From: Otis tarda
Lineage: Eukaryota > Chordata > Aves > Otidiformes > Otididae
DNA length: 64,000 nucleotides
Assembly: GCA_026413225.1 (NCBI GenBank)
Contig: CM048553.1
Coordinates: 140,562,690-140,626,689 of the forward strand
Direction: 5' to 3'
The translations under genes and the position numbers were made by a program. A model generated the notes under the pieces. It searched no databases. It was not told the origin of the DNA and saw only the letters and a program-made list of their open reading frames with translations. Positions 36,601-50,200 of the stretch are shown one piece after another. Each line of letters starts with the position of its first letter. The first letter of the stretch is position 1.

Positions 36601-37315
36601 AGCATGCACAGTCTGTTAATTGGCACTTTCCTACTCTGATCTTGGTTGCAGGCTGCCAAAGTTACTGGGAGAAGAGGGGAGATTTTGCTTGTTTTAAGAC
36701 TTAAAAAAAAAAAAAAAGAGAAAGCACGATCTAGTTTTCTGAAGGCCATTAAAAAAAAAATTAACAAAAAAGCCTGCTGGCACTTATAGCCCACAAACGA
36801 AACTACACAGCGTACCTGCACCATGCCGTTGGAATGATGCTGAGGGCTGGGGCTCAGCCCTGCCCTGGCTGCAGTGCCTGTGGCGTGCGGCTGAGTCACC
36901 CGCTGCCCAAGGAGCCCAGACAGGAGCAGGATCAGCCCGGTCCGCTGGTGCTCAGCCTCCCAACAGCTGTCTCACAGGCCTTGTTTATGACGGGAAATTA
37001 CACTGTGGTAGTCACCAGGAGTCCCGAGCAACATGTTCTAACATGATGTAATTTCCCAGTGTAAACCATCCCACTGGTGTCTCTTTCCAGTCGCAAGGCC
37101 AGCAAACAACACTAACACTGGGCTCAGCTGCTAGTATTGCAAAAGTGTCCAAAGATGCCAGTGCAGGAAGGTGCAAGCTCTTTTCTCATGTGCTTCAAAT
37201 CCAATGTAATGTGACTGTAACAAGCCCAGGTGAGAGTTCACATCTATTCTGCATGTCCAGAAATGCATGAATGTAATTATGGCAACTTTAAATGGATTCC
37301 TTTAAGCCAGGGCCC

Positions 37316-37346
37316 TTGTTCAAATTCAGGGTTGTTCAAATTCAGG
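37316..37346. repeat. 15-bp tandem duplication
   Basis: TTGTTCAAATTCAGG occurs twice (37316-37330 and 37332-37346), separated by one G, with no mismatch. Confidence 0.9.
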
Positions 37347-38067
37347 CTTGCAGCCTACCTTTCTGGGAGCAGCTGTGATTGCTGTCCTCCCCTCTGTTAG
37401 CACTGAAGGGGATGCGAGCACTGCCCTCCCTCCAAGCAGGCAAGTCCAAATCATCCTGGTGACTCCTACAGTCCTGTGTGACTTAAAACAGTTAAAATTG
37501 CTGGCCTGAGCTGATGCTGGGGTTAGGCTACAAAGCATTTCCACCTGCATCCCCACAAGCAAGCTGCAGGGATGAGGAACGTGGATACCTGCCAGCAGAG
37601 TATTTTCCATCAACACAGCTGGATCCTGAATAGGATGTCTGTCCACGCTGAGGAACTGAAAGTTGCACCAGGCACCTCCAGGGGTGAGCAGAGCAACAGA
37701 GAGCAGGGATCTCAGCAGCAACATTCACCTGTGTAGTGTAGGCACTTACACAGTCTCGCAGCTCTGAGTTGCTTTATGATTTATGAGGTAGACACCAACA
37801 AATACTGACATTCCCCCTGGCTCTCTAGCCAACCAGTGGTACTTAATGATTCCCTACAGGCAAAAGCAGATACTTCAAAATCACCAAGTTTCAGCTTCAC
37901 ATACAATTCGACATTCACACTTGACAAGAAGTCCTCTCAGGACAGCGTGGTGAGGGACAGAGAAGCAGAGGCAGGAGAGCACAGAAGGAAAGGAACATTG
38001 AAAATGACTTTGATGCACTCAGCATCTCACCATGTGGATGCGCTTTGCAGGAGGAAAAAAATATTAT

Positions 38068-38084
38068 GGTAATAATAATAATAA
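38068..38084. repeat. Short (TAA)n microsatellite
   Basis: About five tandem TAA units within an A/T-rich stretch. Confidence 0.8.
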
Positions 38085-41084
38085 TTTAAAAAATAATACT
38101 TTGCAGTTGATATGGTGCAAGGGCTAAAGCAGGCGTTGACCTCACCCTGTCAGCCGATCTGTTTGGTCTCACTCGTGACATTTTTCCTTACATAAAGCTT
38201 CATTGACTGCAACTGATTTACAGCTGAGTAAATAAAAGCAGAAGCTGTTGTAATTACTTGCTCCTCAAAAGACAGAGGAGGATCTAGAATTAAGAGCCTG
38301 ATTTAGGATGTTTTTATGTTTCCTAGCTAATTGATAGGAAGCCAACATTTTCTGTCAGAACAATGTCACAGTAATGTAGCAATAAACATTTGTTAAACTG
38401 AGCCTTTTCGCAAACTCCTTCCAAGCTAGGTGGATCAATGAACACATCATCAGCACATAAGAGATTAAATTATCCTTCTTTTTTTTCTTTTAGAGTTGGC
38501 AAGCAAAGGCACCACAGCCTGAAGGGCCGCATCTCCAGGGACAGCACAGTCCTCGAATACAACCCTGATCTCAGCTGAAGAATTCAGGAAATCTAAACCT
38601 CATAGCATTTGATAAGCTCCACTTGACTCCTACACTTGGATTTCTCACATTTTGCAGCTAGGAGTAGTGATATATTTGTGTTTATGGTGGAAACCCAGGA
38701 CATAGAAAAGGATGATAGAGGAAGAAAGGCTGGTGTTTGCTTTGCAGTACTGTCCTACCCACAACTGCAAGTAAAATGTATTCCCTTTATATGTCATATG
38801 GATCCAGAGTGTCTCTTTGCCAGGATACAAGTATCTCTACAGCCTTATGGTTCTTGCTTGATGCCCTCGGCTCCACCCCTGCAACCTCTGCTGGCAGCAA
38901 GGAAAGCCCAACCGCAGGTGCCAGTGTCCCCGTTACCTGCTGCGCTGGTATGCAGGGCTGTGGGAGGCTAGCAGCAAACATGGGAGCCACAGGTGATGTT
39001 TCCCTCTCCAAAGGCACTTGGATACTTCAGAGCTGACGGCAGTGATCTCCTCCTTCGGCTGGTATCAGCGGGAGAAAAGGTAAATACACATACTGTGAAA
39101 ACCACCCATCCGCAAAATCCTAAGTGCTTGAATTACCTTTAAACACCTCTGCACAGGAATGAATTTCCTCTGCAAATAGCATCTCTCTTCAGACTGCTTT
39201 AACACCGTCACTTTTCACACATAGCCACAATTCACTTATATCAGCCAGTCATGCTCTCATGAACCTGATTCTTGATAGCCTTTATGATACCGATAATTTA
39301 ATCAAACACTGAGAAATTAATAAAATGTATTTTGTCATTACAGCATAATAAGAAAGAGAAAGAAGTGCCATTTGTTGCAGAGTAGCTGTATGTAATACTG
39401 AGATTGTTTGGGCTTCTGATGGACACTTTTATTTTAATCCATTGCCATCCTTGGAAGAGCAGGTGTTACTTGCTGAGTGGCTCTAAGTGGCATATTAATA
39501 TTGAGATCTTTAGCTTGTTTGCAAAATTGCCACCAATTTCTTAAAGCTTACAAAGGAGACAGTAGCAACCCATGTGTCCTCCTGTAAAAAACCACTGATT
39601 TCCTCAGAATTTGTCTGTGTGCCTGCAGAGACATCATTAAAACTGCATGATGCTGGAGGCTGCGGTGCCCAGGAACAGCCTGTGCGCTGAAGACAGCAAG
39701 AGCTGGCTCTGAGTTAAAACAGTGAATTTGTATTTATTTTCTTTTATCGCTTACTCATTTACTAAAAGGGAGAACATTTGTCACTTGCTCAGTTTTTCCA
39801 GCGCTGCACCATCTCTCCCCTTTTATCTTTCTGCATAGTCTTCAGCCAGTTTGTGTAGGACATGCACACTCTGTCCTACGCCCACTTAACTCCCAAGGTC
39901 TCTCAAATGCCTACGCCCTTTGTATTCACTAGAATGCTTTTTTTTTTTTTTAAGAAAAACTGCAGCAGATGCAGAGCCTCGCCTCACAAAGTGCATCCTG
40001 CTTTGCAGGGAAAGCCTGCCATGTCAACCTCTGCTGAACCAACCCGCCATGAAGGGTTGCCCTGTCAGAGGCAACAGCTCTAAAAGCCAACTTAGCCTTG
40101 CTCTGTGTAAGCAAGGATATGTAAAATGCTGTCACTGCAAACAGACCTGAGAGAGTCAAGATCATTAACGCCACTAAGATGAAGCTTCATCTCTTCACTC
40201 TCGCAGGGCTGCAGAGCGGCAGAGGAGAGAGAGCAGCAGCTCCTGGCTGCACAGGCTGCGGGCAGGCTGCCCCTTTCCCTCCCTCCCAGCATCTCTTTTT
40301 GGATACCCCTGTCCATTGCTGTCTTCCACACCAGCACCCTCCTGGCCTGTCGATCTCCTTTGACTCTGTGCTGGGATTGGGGCAGAACATCCATAACTGC
40401 TGTTGTTCAACAAAGATTTCTTGTGGTGACCATCGAGTGGGAAATAAAATCTCCCTCTGGTAACAAACCTCACGTGCACTCAGAGCCGGAAAGGGCTGTT
40501 TTCTCATGGATCAAGTCCTGTCGCTTTCTCAGGGACTCTTGGTATTCTCCATGATAGGACCTTGTACATTTATACTTACTTATGGCTTTGCATTGTTTCA
40601 TTTCCTGCCAGCTTCTCACTAGCAGCCTGCTTTGATTTAACTCCATGTGGCCAGGCATGATATTATCAGCCAGGAAAATAGAGAGGCTCTTAATATTGAT
40701 ATTGTTGGACTGATATTTATGAAGAAAACAAAAGGCATATATTTTTCCTCATTTTGTCCTTCTGGTGTTTCCAAATACACCTTAACTTATAGCAGTAGCA
40801 CAGTAAGGAAGAGTCCCAGCACTGAGGGAGAATGAAGCCAGTTCTTATTGCCCCTTCCCTGTCTTTTAGAAAATGGAAATGTGAGAACTTCTGAGATCTT
40901 TCATTTAGGTAAAAAGTTAAGGTTAAAGTCTTAGAGGAGTGCCCATTCATTATCTGACACTCTAGTTGCCCTCAGGATTCATGAAAATTGGACTGCGATT
41001 TTGAGTCCTTTCTGCTTCAAAAATTGCCTTCTTTTTAGAAAGAGACATTCCTGCACTTATTTTGTCTTTGTGTGACAGATTTTT

Positions 41085-41800
41085 CCCTTCCCAAGTCTAG
41101 GACTTTGTACTTGCCTTTATTGAATTTCACCTAATTGCTTTCAGACCATTTCTTAAATTTATCAAGATCATTTTAAATTCTTCTCCTGGTCGCCAAAGAG
41201 CCTGCCAGCGTGGTGTCATGTGTGAATTTCACAAGCACGTTTGCTCTTCCATCATTCAAGTCATTCATGAAAATATGGAACGGTACCAAGCCCAGGACAG
41301 ATTTCTATGAAACCTCATGCATGCAACTTCTTCTGTTTGTCAGCCAATTCTTGAGAACTACTTTTTGAGTACCTTTTAAATTACATTTGTGCATCTTCCT
41401 CATAGCAGTTTCAGCCAGACCAGACTGCCGAGTTTCTGCATGAGAACATTATATAGAAAAATGTAAAAAATCTTACTAAAGTAGAGATAGATTACATTTA
41501 CTTCCCCCTTTCCATGATGTCCATTTCTTTTCAAAGAGGGAAAGTAGATTACTTTGATGTGATCTGTTCTTGACAATTCCATGTTGCTGTTTCTTATCAT
41601 ATTTTTTTCCATCTAGGTGCTCCTAAATAAATGCATTTATTTGAATAACTTTAAATCACTGCAAAGCTGTCTAGGTTATAAGTTTCCAGACCTTTTTTCC
41701 CCTCACCCCTTTTAAAGGCAGATATTTTTATCTCTCTTAACTATTGCCACAATTCAAAGTCAATTTCTTCTGGTTAGAGATGGCTTTTGATAATTCTTTG
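41085..41800 (-). pseudogene. Ancient CR1 LINE body with decayed reverse transcriptase
   Basis: The plus strand reads as the antisense of an old CR1 type common to turtles, crocodilians and birds: GACTTTGTACTTGCCTTTA, TGGTGTCATGTGTGAATTTC, TCATTCATGAAAATATGGAAC and CCATGTTGCTGTTTCTTATC. On the minus strand the frame at 41612-41400 still shows VNVIYLYFSKIFY and NVLMQKLGS, matching the CR1 reverse transcriptase motif VIYLDFSKAFD...NVLMQKLAS. The aspartates of that motif (YLDF, AFD) are lost (YLYF, IFY), so it is inactive. Edges are approximate; the element may extend slightly right. Confidence 0.85.
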
Positions 41801-42353
41801 GCAGAATTTCTTTGCTTTCTGCATCAGCTGCATTCATTGAAATATTTTTGGCTTGGTTGGATTTTTTTACAACTCTTGCTGTTGGTAACAGCTTTGCGGC
41901 CTGTAAGTCTTTGTCATGGTTGCCTTGCTCCTATACAAGTTTCTATACAGCACAGGACCATACCCTTGTTTCTCTTTTTTGGGTTTCCAGGTGAAGAGTT
42001 GCTCCAAAGTGCAGTCAGGGAATTTCCTACCCTGTGCCCTGCTGTGCTTGACTGTGCCTTTGAGGGGTCTTTGCTTACTGTGGAGATGGTGATTCCTGCT
42101 TTGCAGTCCTGCTTCATCTATTGCTCTTTCCTTTGTGTTTTTTTTTTTCTAGGGCTCATTACTCTTTTGCACAGGAGCAAGAATAATTTGATTTTCCAGT
42201 TAATAAAGGGTGCACAAAATCCCTCCCTGGCTGGAGCCCCTGCAGCCACTGGATCCCGTCCTCACTGAGACCATCTTCCCTTGAAAAACCTGAGAGGGGG
42301 ATGATGCACAGGCGTGGCATGGGCTGCTGCAGGACACTCCTCCTGGGGGCAAG

Positions 42354-42381
42354 AAGATTCAGCTGAAAAGATTCAGCTGAA
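42354..42381. repeat. 14-bp perfect tandem duplication
   Basis: AAGATTCAGCTGAA occurs twice head to tail with no mismatch. Confidence 0.9.
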
Positions 42382-44160
42382 CCTTGGGGGTATGATGCTC
42401 TGAAGAATGGTCTGACATTGCCCATGAGTGAACCTATGTGCAGGTGTTTGAACAGAGAAGACAAAGGTGCTGGGCCAAGAACAACTTGTTTGTGGAGCCA
42501 GTGATGTCTTTTAAAAGTGAAGTTGCACTTTAGGGTTCCTCCAATCACCAGGCAGATGTGTACGAAGTTCCAAGCATTTCCACCAGCATTTTTTTTCCCA
42601 TTCCCCTCATTAGGAAAATGCAAAACTTTGACTGGATCGGGGAACTGATCTGGGAGAAACAAAAGCATACTTTCGCAGAGCCTTTTCTTTCTACTTTTCA
42701 CTGATCTGGTTCAGAACAGAACGGCACAAAACACTGAGCCAGTGCCACAGAGGCAGCAGTAGCATAGCTGGAGGCAGGGAACAGCAGGAACCTCTTAAAT
42801 CCCCTCCCTGGTGGAGACAGGCTTTCTGCAGACTGGCTCTGAAGAGGGGAGCAACTTGCAGATCTGAAGTAAACGCCAGTGAAATGCCATGCAGAGCAGA
42901 ACTGGTCAGGAATTTTTGTTTTAATTCTTTTTCCCCACAAAAAAAAAAAAGTTTACATTGCAGCTTTTGGCAGGAACAGGGCAATGGCCAGAAACTTTCT
43001 TTTTTAAATGTTTTGTCGATAATTGAAATAGGATAGTTGAAGGGGTTTTGGTTCAAAGCCAGCTTTTTTCAATTGTAACTTAATTTATAATTTTAAAAAT
43101 ATGATATCAACGTCAGAGCTATTTCTAGATTATTATCCAGGCTGTACAGATGAAGGGGACTCTGTGGATTAGTGGCTGCTCCCTGAAAAAAAGAAGTGCC
43201 GTGCCTTTAGGGTGGAATTTCCATCATCTTCTTCGTTTCCTAAACACTAAATATTTATCCCTTTTTGAGGAGGAAATATAGGACAGGCAGGAGTGATTGC
43301 TGCAGGCCACAAAATGAGCCAGGGTGAACTGGATCAGAATTCAGGAGCTAAACCTGACTTCTCTGGGCTGCACCCTGATGAAGTGGGAAACCTTCTGCTA
43401 TTCAGTGATTTTGAGATGAACAATAACGAAAGCTTTAACTTCATGCAAGGCTGCCTAAACTTGACACAGCAAAGGAGTGGACCCAAGAAGGATTGAATAG
43501 CTGATGGAGCTGAATAGTTGATCAGCAATTTGCGCTTGTAAAAAGTGGATTATAAAAACACAAGGTAGCTATTCTGGTTAACAACATGCTAGATAGAGAT
43601 TATGAAGCTTTGCAACTAGCATCACATAGCTCAGTTAACTCCTGAGGTACGTGCCAGAGAAGTAATGGCAGGGTCTGGCCCTGCTGGAATGCGATGACTT
43701 TTAAGAAGTATAAAAGTCAAATGAGTTGTTGGTAGTGAAGATATCTTCCCAAGATGTAATCATGGAAAATTCCTCTCAAGAGCTGGTGTTTAGACCTCAG
43801 AAAATGCACAGCAAATTTCATTGTGATTTATTTGTCAGTGTCTTTATAGGTTGGGCGTTACTTTACCCCACAGCTGGAGTCAATTTTTAATATTTAAAAG
43901 TGGAAAGAAAGCAAAACCTAAACACATACAGATCTGTCTGTTTTAGATTGTACTTTTCCCAAACATTACTGTTTAGAATTGAACTCTGAATAGATTTCTG
44001 CAGAGGCCAGCTGGCAACACAGAATGAAAATAACTGGGACTGGGTAGACTGTATAGAAAGACCTCCTAAATGGCAGTTAGCTGATCTGGTATTCATAGTC
44101 ACTCCAGAAATAAATCTAATCTTTCCTGTCTTCTGATAAAGGACATGAGGTCCTATGTTC

Positions 44161-44217
44161 TCTTTTTTTTAACCTCCATCTCTTTCTCTTTCCTTCTGTC
44201 TTTCTCTCACTCTTCCA
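44161..44217 (+). repeat. Long polypyrimidine tract
   Basis: Nearly uninterrupted C/T for about 57 bases, broken by a few A and G, ending in CCATAG. Such tracts can form triplex (H-DNA) or act as a splice acceptor. No open coding frame of note follows. Confidence 0.6.
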
Positions 44218-47200
44218 TAGCAAAGCGCTGTACTGAGTAGGTGTGGTACAGTGCATTCTTTAAATGCAGGAGTTGCTGGTTACCATGAGAGCCTGCTGAA
44301 GAAACAGATAAATAGAGTGAGGTGGCAATGATGATTTACATCACTCTTGAATCACACACATTCGGAGCAATTAATAGAGAAATAGACAACAAAGAAATTT
44401 TCCAGTGCCCATCAGCTTTTACTCAGTTAGCCAGGAAAGGCTAAAGAAATAACAGCTGGAGTCAGATCCTATTTCAAAGCCCATGATGTACCTACACTAG
44501 GAAATTCAGTCTCCTATGGTTCATGCTCAAAGTTGTGCCTGATTTGCTGCAGCATTAAAAGAACTGACAGGCCAGTGCTTAAAGTGCAGCTCCGAGGACC
44601 AGGATTTGGGGGTTTTATTGCTTGTTCTGCCAACAACGTGCCAGGTGATTTCAAAGCTTAGACACAAAAGCAAGTTACCATCATATAGCAGATAATCACG
44701 CAACGGCTAAGCCACGGCAACTGTCTGTACATGTGTTTATAACCTCTAAGTCTGCCACTAAAGGCTGGGTAACAACTTAACTTGATCTATAGAGAAAAAC
44801 AGTTAAGTTGGGTCTGCCGTGGGCCAAGAGCAGAAATACAGACACACTGTGTGGTTAAGCCCCTCTTACCAGCTCCTGTGTCTAACTGCTAGGAAAAATC
44901 ACTCAGCTTCTTCATATCTCAACTACAAACTCTGAAAACATTGTCTGACTCACGAATGCAATGTTACCGTCGTCCTTGGTAAGGTCTCAGAGATTCCCAG
45001 GCAGAAGGGAGCAGTGGAAATGTTTTACCTGCTTTATTATTACTGGGGTTCCACCATACAAAGAAACAAAACTCGCTAAGGCTTCCCAACCCTCCTCCTT
45101 TTCTTAGGGAGAAGTACCTGTGATAGAATCATTGTGCCAACTGCCAGCAGCTTCCAGCTTCCCGGAGCCTCTCTGTGTTACAGCAGAGCGCACATGGAAA
45201 CAAGACCATCTTTGCATGGCGTATCGGCCTTCACGCACAATTTCAGACTCCAAGTTGCTGGTGAGTGGCCCTGGCACCCCTGCAGGGAGCCATGGATATG
45301 TTTACCAACAAAAGGGCTTTGTAATATGCAACATATGGAGGCAGAAAAAACAACTCTAATTGGGAAAGGCACAATCCCATTTGGTAACATTGTTGTACCT
45401 CCTAATAGTATTTTATTTATTCTCTCTTTCCTACTGAGTCATGGTGGATGCCAAAAGCCAGGACCACCAAGCAAAGCTTGGCTCCCTCCCAAAAATATGC
45501 CTTGCCTGAGTGGATTCGCTCTGTGAAGGATTGCAGGGAGATGTTCTCCTTCAAAGATTTTTATATGATTGGAAGGGATGTTGTGAGATAGGCAAAGAAT
45601 GCTTCCAGCTGAGAAAGGCTTTAGCTTCCTGCCTGTCTAGTCCAGAGCAAGAAACATTTTGGCTGTCTTTGTGGAGCTGCTGTCTGCAGACCACAAGGCT
45701 CTTGGTTCAAACCTCAGCTGTGAAAACGTGCACAAAAGGAGCATTTATTCAGCAGATGGGGGACATCTCTGTTTGAGGAAGGCAGCGAATTCAGTGTCTG
45801 GCCAGCAGCTGGCAGTCCTGGCAAATGATATATTTTTTAAAAATATCGACCCTTGTGGCTTGTCGTCCCCATCATGAATTTTCACATTGCTTCTTTGAAG
45901 ATTAGCACAATTACAAAAGGTTTCTATTACAAACCTTTCAGGATTAGAAGGGATCCTTGGAGCAACTCCTTGCTCTTAAAGGTATCTGGTCTGAACTGGT
46001 CAGGCTCCATCATGATGGAATTAGTTTATCGTTCAGAAATCTGTGGGAGGTGAGAAAGGTAATACTGGTTACTGTAGTGGGTAACAGGAAACACCAGTGA
46101 GAGGGTCTCATTGCTTTGTATCTTAGACATTATGCATATTTGAAAAGAAGCATCTTGCTAGCTCTAGAGGCTACCTGTAGTCATAGAAAACATGGCAAGG
46201 AATTTTCTTGACAAAATTATACTTCACGGGAAAATCTTTTGTTTCTACTTGGCAATGTTTTTGTTTGAAAAATCTCTTGTTCACTCAAACTTTCACCAAA
46301 TTAAATAAGCACAACCCTTCCTGAATTCTGGGCAGGATACACAAAACCAGGACCCCTCTCTTTTGGTTCGTGACGCCAGGCCAGCTCAGCTGGCCGGATC
46401 TGCCATTGGCTCTTGGCAGTCGGGACTTCTGCTCGTAGGCAGAGTAGCCCCGGCACGAAGGCCTCTGGCAGCCAGCCCCGGTCTGCAGGGCTGAAGGAGG
46501 GACATCAGGCAGCACGCCCTCGGTCTGGAGACCCGATGACTCCAAAAAGTGAGAAGTTTGCAAGCTCCAGCTCTGACTGAGTCTTGGCTCCCTGGGTCAG
46601 GGCAGGGGTGCTGGCATCCCGCAGAACCTCAGGTGGAGCTGCCTGATTCCCAGCTGCAGTCCTGGGAGGACTGGGACAAGCTCCAGTGTTTCTGTCTACA
46701 GGGCAAGATAGGAGGATTGGACTGCTGCAGCTCCTGAACATAAGTAGGAAAGACAGGAAAAAAAGTTTTCAGGCCAATTTGTCCCAAGCCAAGATTTAAA
46801 AAAATTTTCTCACATCAGACACTCTGGTTTTGGACCACCTCTAGTGACACAACAAAACACAAATGTTAAAATGACTCGTGGTAATAAAATGAGGAATCTA
46901 GTCCAAAATAGAGAGGCCACCTAAAGGAGACCATCCCCTTCCCTGGCATACATACAGTCTTATTATGAGCTTCATTTGAATCTTACTTGTACAAATTACA
47001 CACTCGGCTATCTGAATGGGAAAGTGGTTTTGGACTAGATCTACCTTTTTGCAAGAATGACCCGAGTGTTATTTAAATATAGTAAAATTTTCATGTCCAT
47101 ACAAAAATTCTCAAAATCAAGGAAATTTAAAGAAAAGCACTTTTTGGTGTGCAATGAGAGCACAGGAGAGGTAAAAGAGAAGTATATAACATAGAAGGAA

Positions 47201-50200
47201 AATACAGAAAAAATCAAGTCAGACACAGAAGTATAAAGGGTTCTGTCTCTCTCAGGCCCCAACCCATTTTATTCACAGTGTGTATGTGCCAACTTCTTTC
47301 ATATGTTCAAGTGTTTTTTCTCTCTGGGGCGAGGAAGACATCAATGTAGAGTGTAAGGATGGAAGGATACCTGAAAATCATGTAGTTGGATTTCATGTGA
47401 CACAGAAAATCTCAGGTGCTGATCTCTGCATCATGTCCCAAACTTACTGTTGAACACATCCATATATAGACTTGACCAACAGAGGCACATCCCTAAATAA
47501 ATTGCTCCAATGTTAAAGTCTCCTGAACAGTAAAAGTGTGTTTGCACATGTCTACCTGTTAAGATCTATTTTTAAAGTGGTGTGGCAAAGGAAAAGATTT
47601 AAGGTAAGTTACCAAGTTTTGCTCAAGTTTCAGATATAACAGTGTTCTCACCTAGCTGGGGCCTGAGGAGGTTTGGCCTGTGTATGTTTCTCTAGAGAAA
47701 CCAGATGTGTGTTTGCAAATCCCCAGCACTGACCACAGTACAGATGTGTGAGCCAGGACACCACAGCCCTGCCCATGTTTCCTCTGTTCAGCATCACTTG
47801 CATGTGACGGCCTTGCTGCAGTCACTCCAATACCTTAGCCATGGTGGTGTCCCAGTGACATGCCTCTAAGCTGAACGAGGCAGTCCCAGAAAATACTTTC
47901 CTAATTCCTGTGGTTAAATCTCATTCCCCATGGACACATATGCTCGTAAGAAGGAGAGGGAAATTTTCCTTCATCTCACTCTAAGCAAAGAACTTCTTCA
48001 CAACCCAGAGGAGGTAGCACCACCAGCAACAATAAAAGTCTGTGTGCAGGTAAGCTCTGGGTTGCCTGAGAAACATCCTCAGTCTCAGAAACTTTTACAG
48101 AAACTCTCTGAAAAATGTCAGGGAAACAAACCATGGAAGAGTTTCATCCTCCTGATGAAGTCCTCAAGCAGATCAGCTAGAAATGAGGTTTGCAGAAAGA
48201 ACCAGAACCTGAATGTATGCTCAGGGTCACTTTATCCCCAGCTGTAAAGACCTGTCATGTGGCACAGGTGATCCTTCCCAAAAAGCAAAAGACCTCACTG
48301 TACAAGAGGAAGAATACCCCCAAACAGGTCCTCATCAGCACCAATGATCTAACAGCATGCAGAGAGGGAACAATTCCAATAGCAGCAATGACATCAACTT
48401 TCCTATTCCTGGCAAAATATGACTGAGGTACTCCCCGGAGTGGCTCCTCCAAGCAGTACAGCACAGTGCTATTGCTAGGTATGAAGGAAAGAGCATTAAC
48501 CTTCCGAAACAAATCCTCCCTCTTTTCTGTGTCAGGTTTTATAGCACAAATAAGGAACATGCCTGAAGGGTCCTAGCAACACTCTTATATTCCCTTTCAA
48601 TAGTTTGTTTTTAAATACACCCAAACAAGCTGTTGTCCATCTCTCCCAGTTGTCAGGAAAGAAAGCTATAGCGCTGCAGCACTTAAATTCCTGGGTGAAA
48701 TCTTGGCTGCACTTAGTCATTGAGGTATTTGCTATTTACTTCAGCAGGGTGAGAACTGCATAGCTCTTACTTGCCTGAAACCACAGAGAGGAACTATCTG
48801 CAAAGTTGGCTGCAGGAGGCTTTCACAGAGCCGTTTCATGGGATTTTGAGATTGCTGCCCCAGGAGAGGGATTCTTCATGGTTTCTCATTTGGTAAATTT
48901 GTGCTGCTTTTAAATTCTGCTGTCAGACACACTGGAGCAAACTCCAAAGGATGAGGTGTGAGCACATACCCCAGGGCAGAAATTGCTTCTTTTGATAAAA
49001 AAAAAAAATTACACAGGCTGTGTGTGAACTCCTGGACTTGTGAGTGCCTTTGAGCATCTTGGTCCAGCTGTGTCCCCCTTCTGTACTTGGGCGAGAGCTG
49101 CCTACAAATGTTTGCTGCACCCTCCTACACCCCAGAAATATATCCAGAAATGGGGTATAGGCAGAACCCAGTGTGTCCAGTCAGGTACCCAGTGTGAATA
49201 ATCAGTGACTACATCTGAGTTGTGCCATACTGCCTGTCCACTACTGCATATAGAGATGGCTGGTGATGCTCCATTGGGTTCTTTATTTTCTTATTCTTTA
49301 CTTAAAGTTAATCTCAATCTATGGGGCACTTGTATTCCAATTTGTATTGCACCTCTTGTGGATGAAATGTGATCTGCAAAGCCTTCAAAAGTGAGAGCTC
49401 CACTTTTCTGCACAGTGATACATTTGTTGAATTTTTCCAAGAGAACATCACTGGTATGACACACAGATGGAGAACCTGCAAGAAAGGGTAGGGGCAACCA
49501 GGTCAGTGAAGAAGGAGCCAGCAGGTGTGTGGACCTAGCCCTACACTCATGCACAGCTGCACTGAAATTGTCCTCGTCTTTGAGCAGGTGTAGAAAAACC
49601 TGTAGCCTAAATTTCACCTATCTCCTTATGGCAGTGGGGGAGCCTCAGAGAATGATTCATAGGACCTAAATAAGGCAGTAAGCAGGCAGCTGCCTGGAGC
49701 TAGTCAACAGAACATCAGACACAGAAATGCAAATGGAATTTAGACCCAGTGGTCTAATATAAAATATCTGCCAGTGACCAACTCACTGCTTGGGTGGTTC
49801 TTCTGATGGTAGTTTGTGGTTTCGGTTATTACTTTCAACAAAGGAATGAGGATAATAAAGATTTCTGAATCTAAATTAATCTTGTGGGACTCGTAAAATT
49901 TATATTCTGTACCAGCTTTCTGTTAGGCACAATCCAGTGGCTTTTATTTGCCTGAATGTCCTCAACTTCAGGAATATGCACAGTACATGGAGATACTGGA
50001 TTCTACAAGAAACACAAGGATGAAATTCACTTTTATTCTGCATTAAAACTCCCATTGTTGAATGTCAAAACCTGTCAGGAGAAAGTTTCTTGCAAACAAA
50101 GAGCAGGATCAAAATTGTACTTTTAATTTGGAGTCAGACGCTGTCTGTTCCAAAAAATAGCTATACTCACATGACTAGAAAATAGGCCAGAACAAAATGA

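Larger units (their letters stand above)
31441..41084. other. Intergenic, no proven gene
   Basis: AT-rich unique DNA with a GT-rich stretch at 31888-31912, a G9 run at 33626-33634, a small (TAA)n at 38068-38084 and a 15-base duplication at 37316-37346. A strong acceptor followed by a 28-codon frame at 38502 is the only exon-like signal and is treated as a candidate. The long frame at 32370-32717 matches no family I know. Confidence 0.5.

Noticed and set aside
41744-42268. 174-codon plus-strand ORF rich in L, F and C
   Set aside because: It starts with a non-ATG codon, begins antisense to an ancient CR1, and matches no family.
42159-43056. Two consecutive minus-strand ORFs (180 and 121 codons)
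   Set aside because: No splice signals join them, no recognisable motif, and composition is like chance frames.
45695-45720. tRNA B-box-like GGTTCAAACC
   Set aside because: No matching A box, acceptor stem or anticodon arm could be drawn around it.
49291-49617. Minus-strand frame with acceptor-like CTTTCTTGCAG at 49479
   Set aside because: The downstream donor is weak, no family match, and no partner exon was found.
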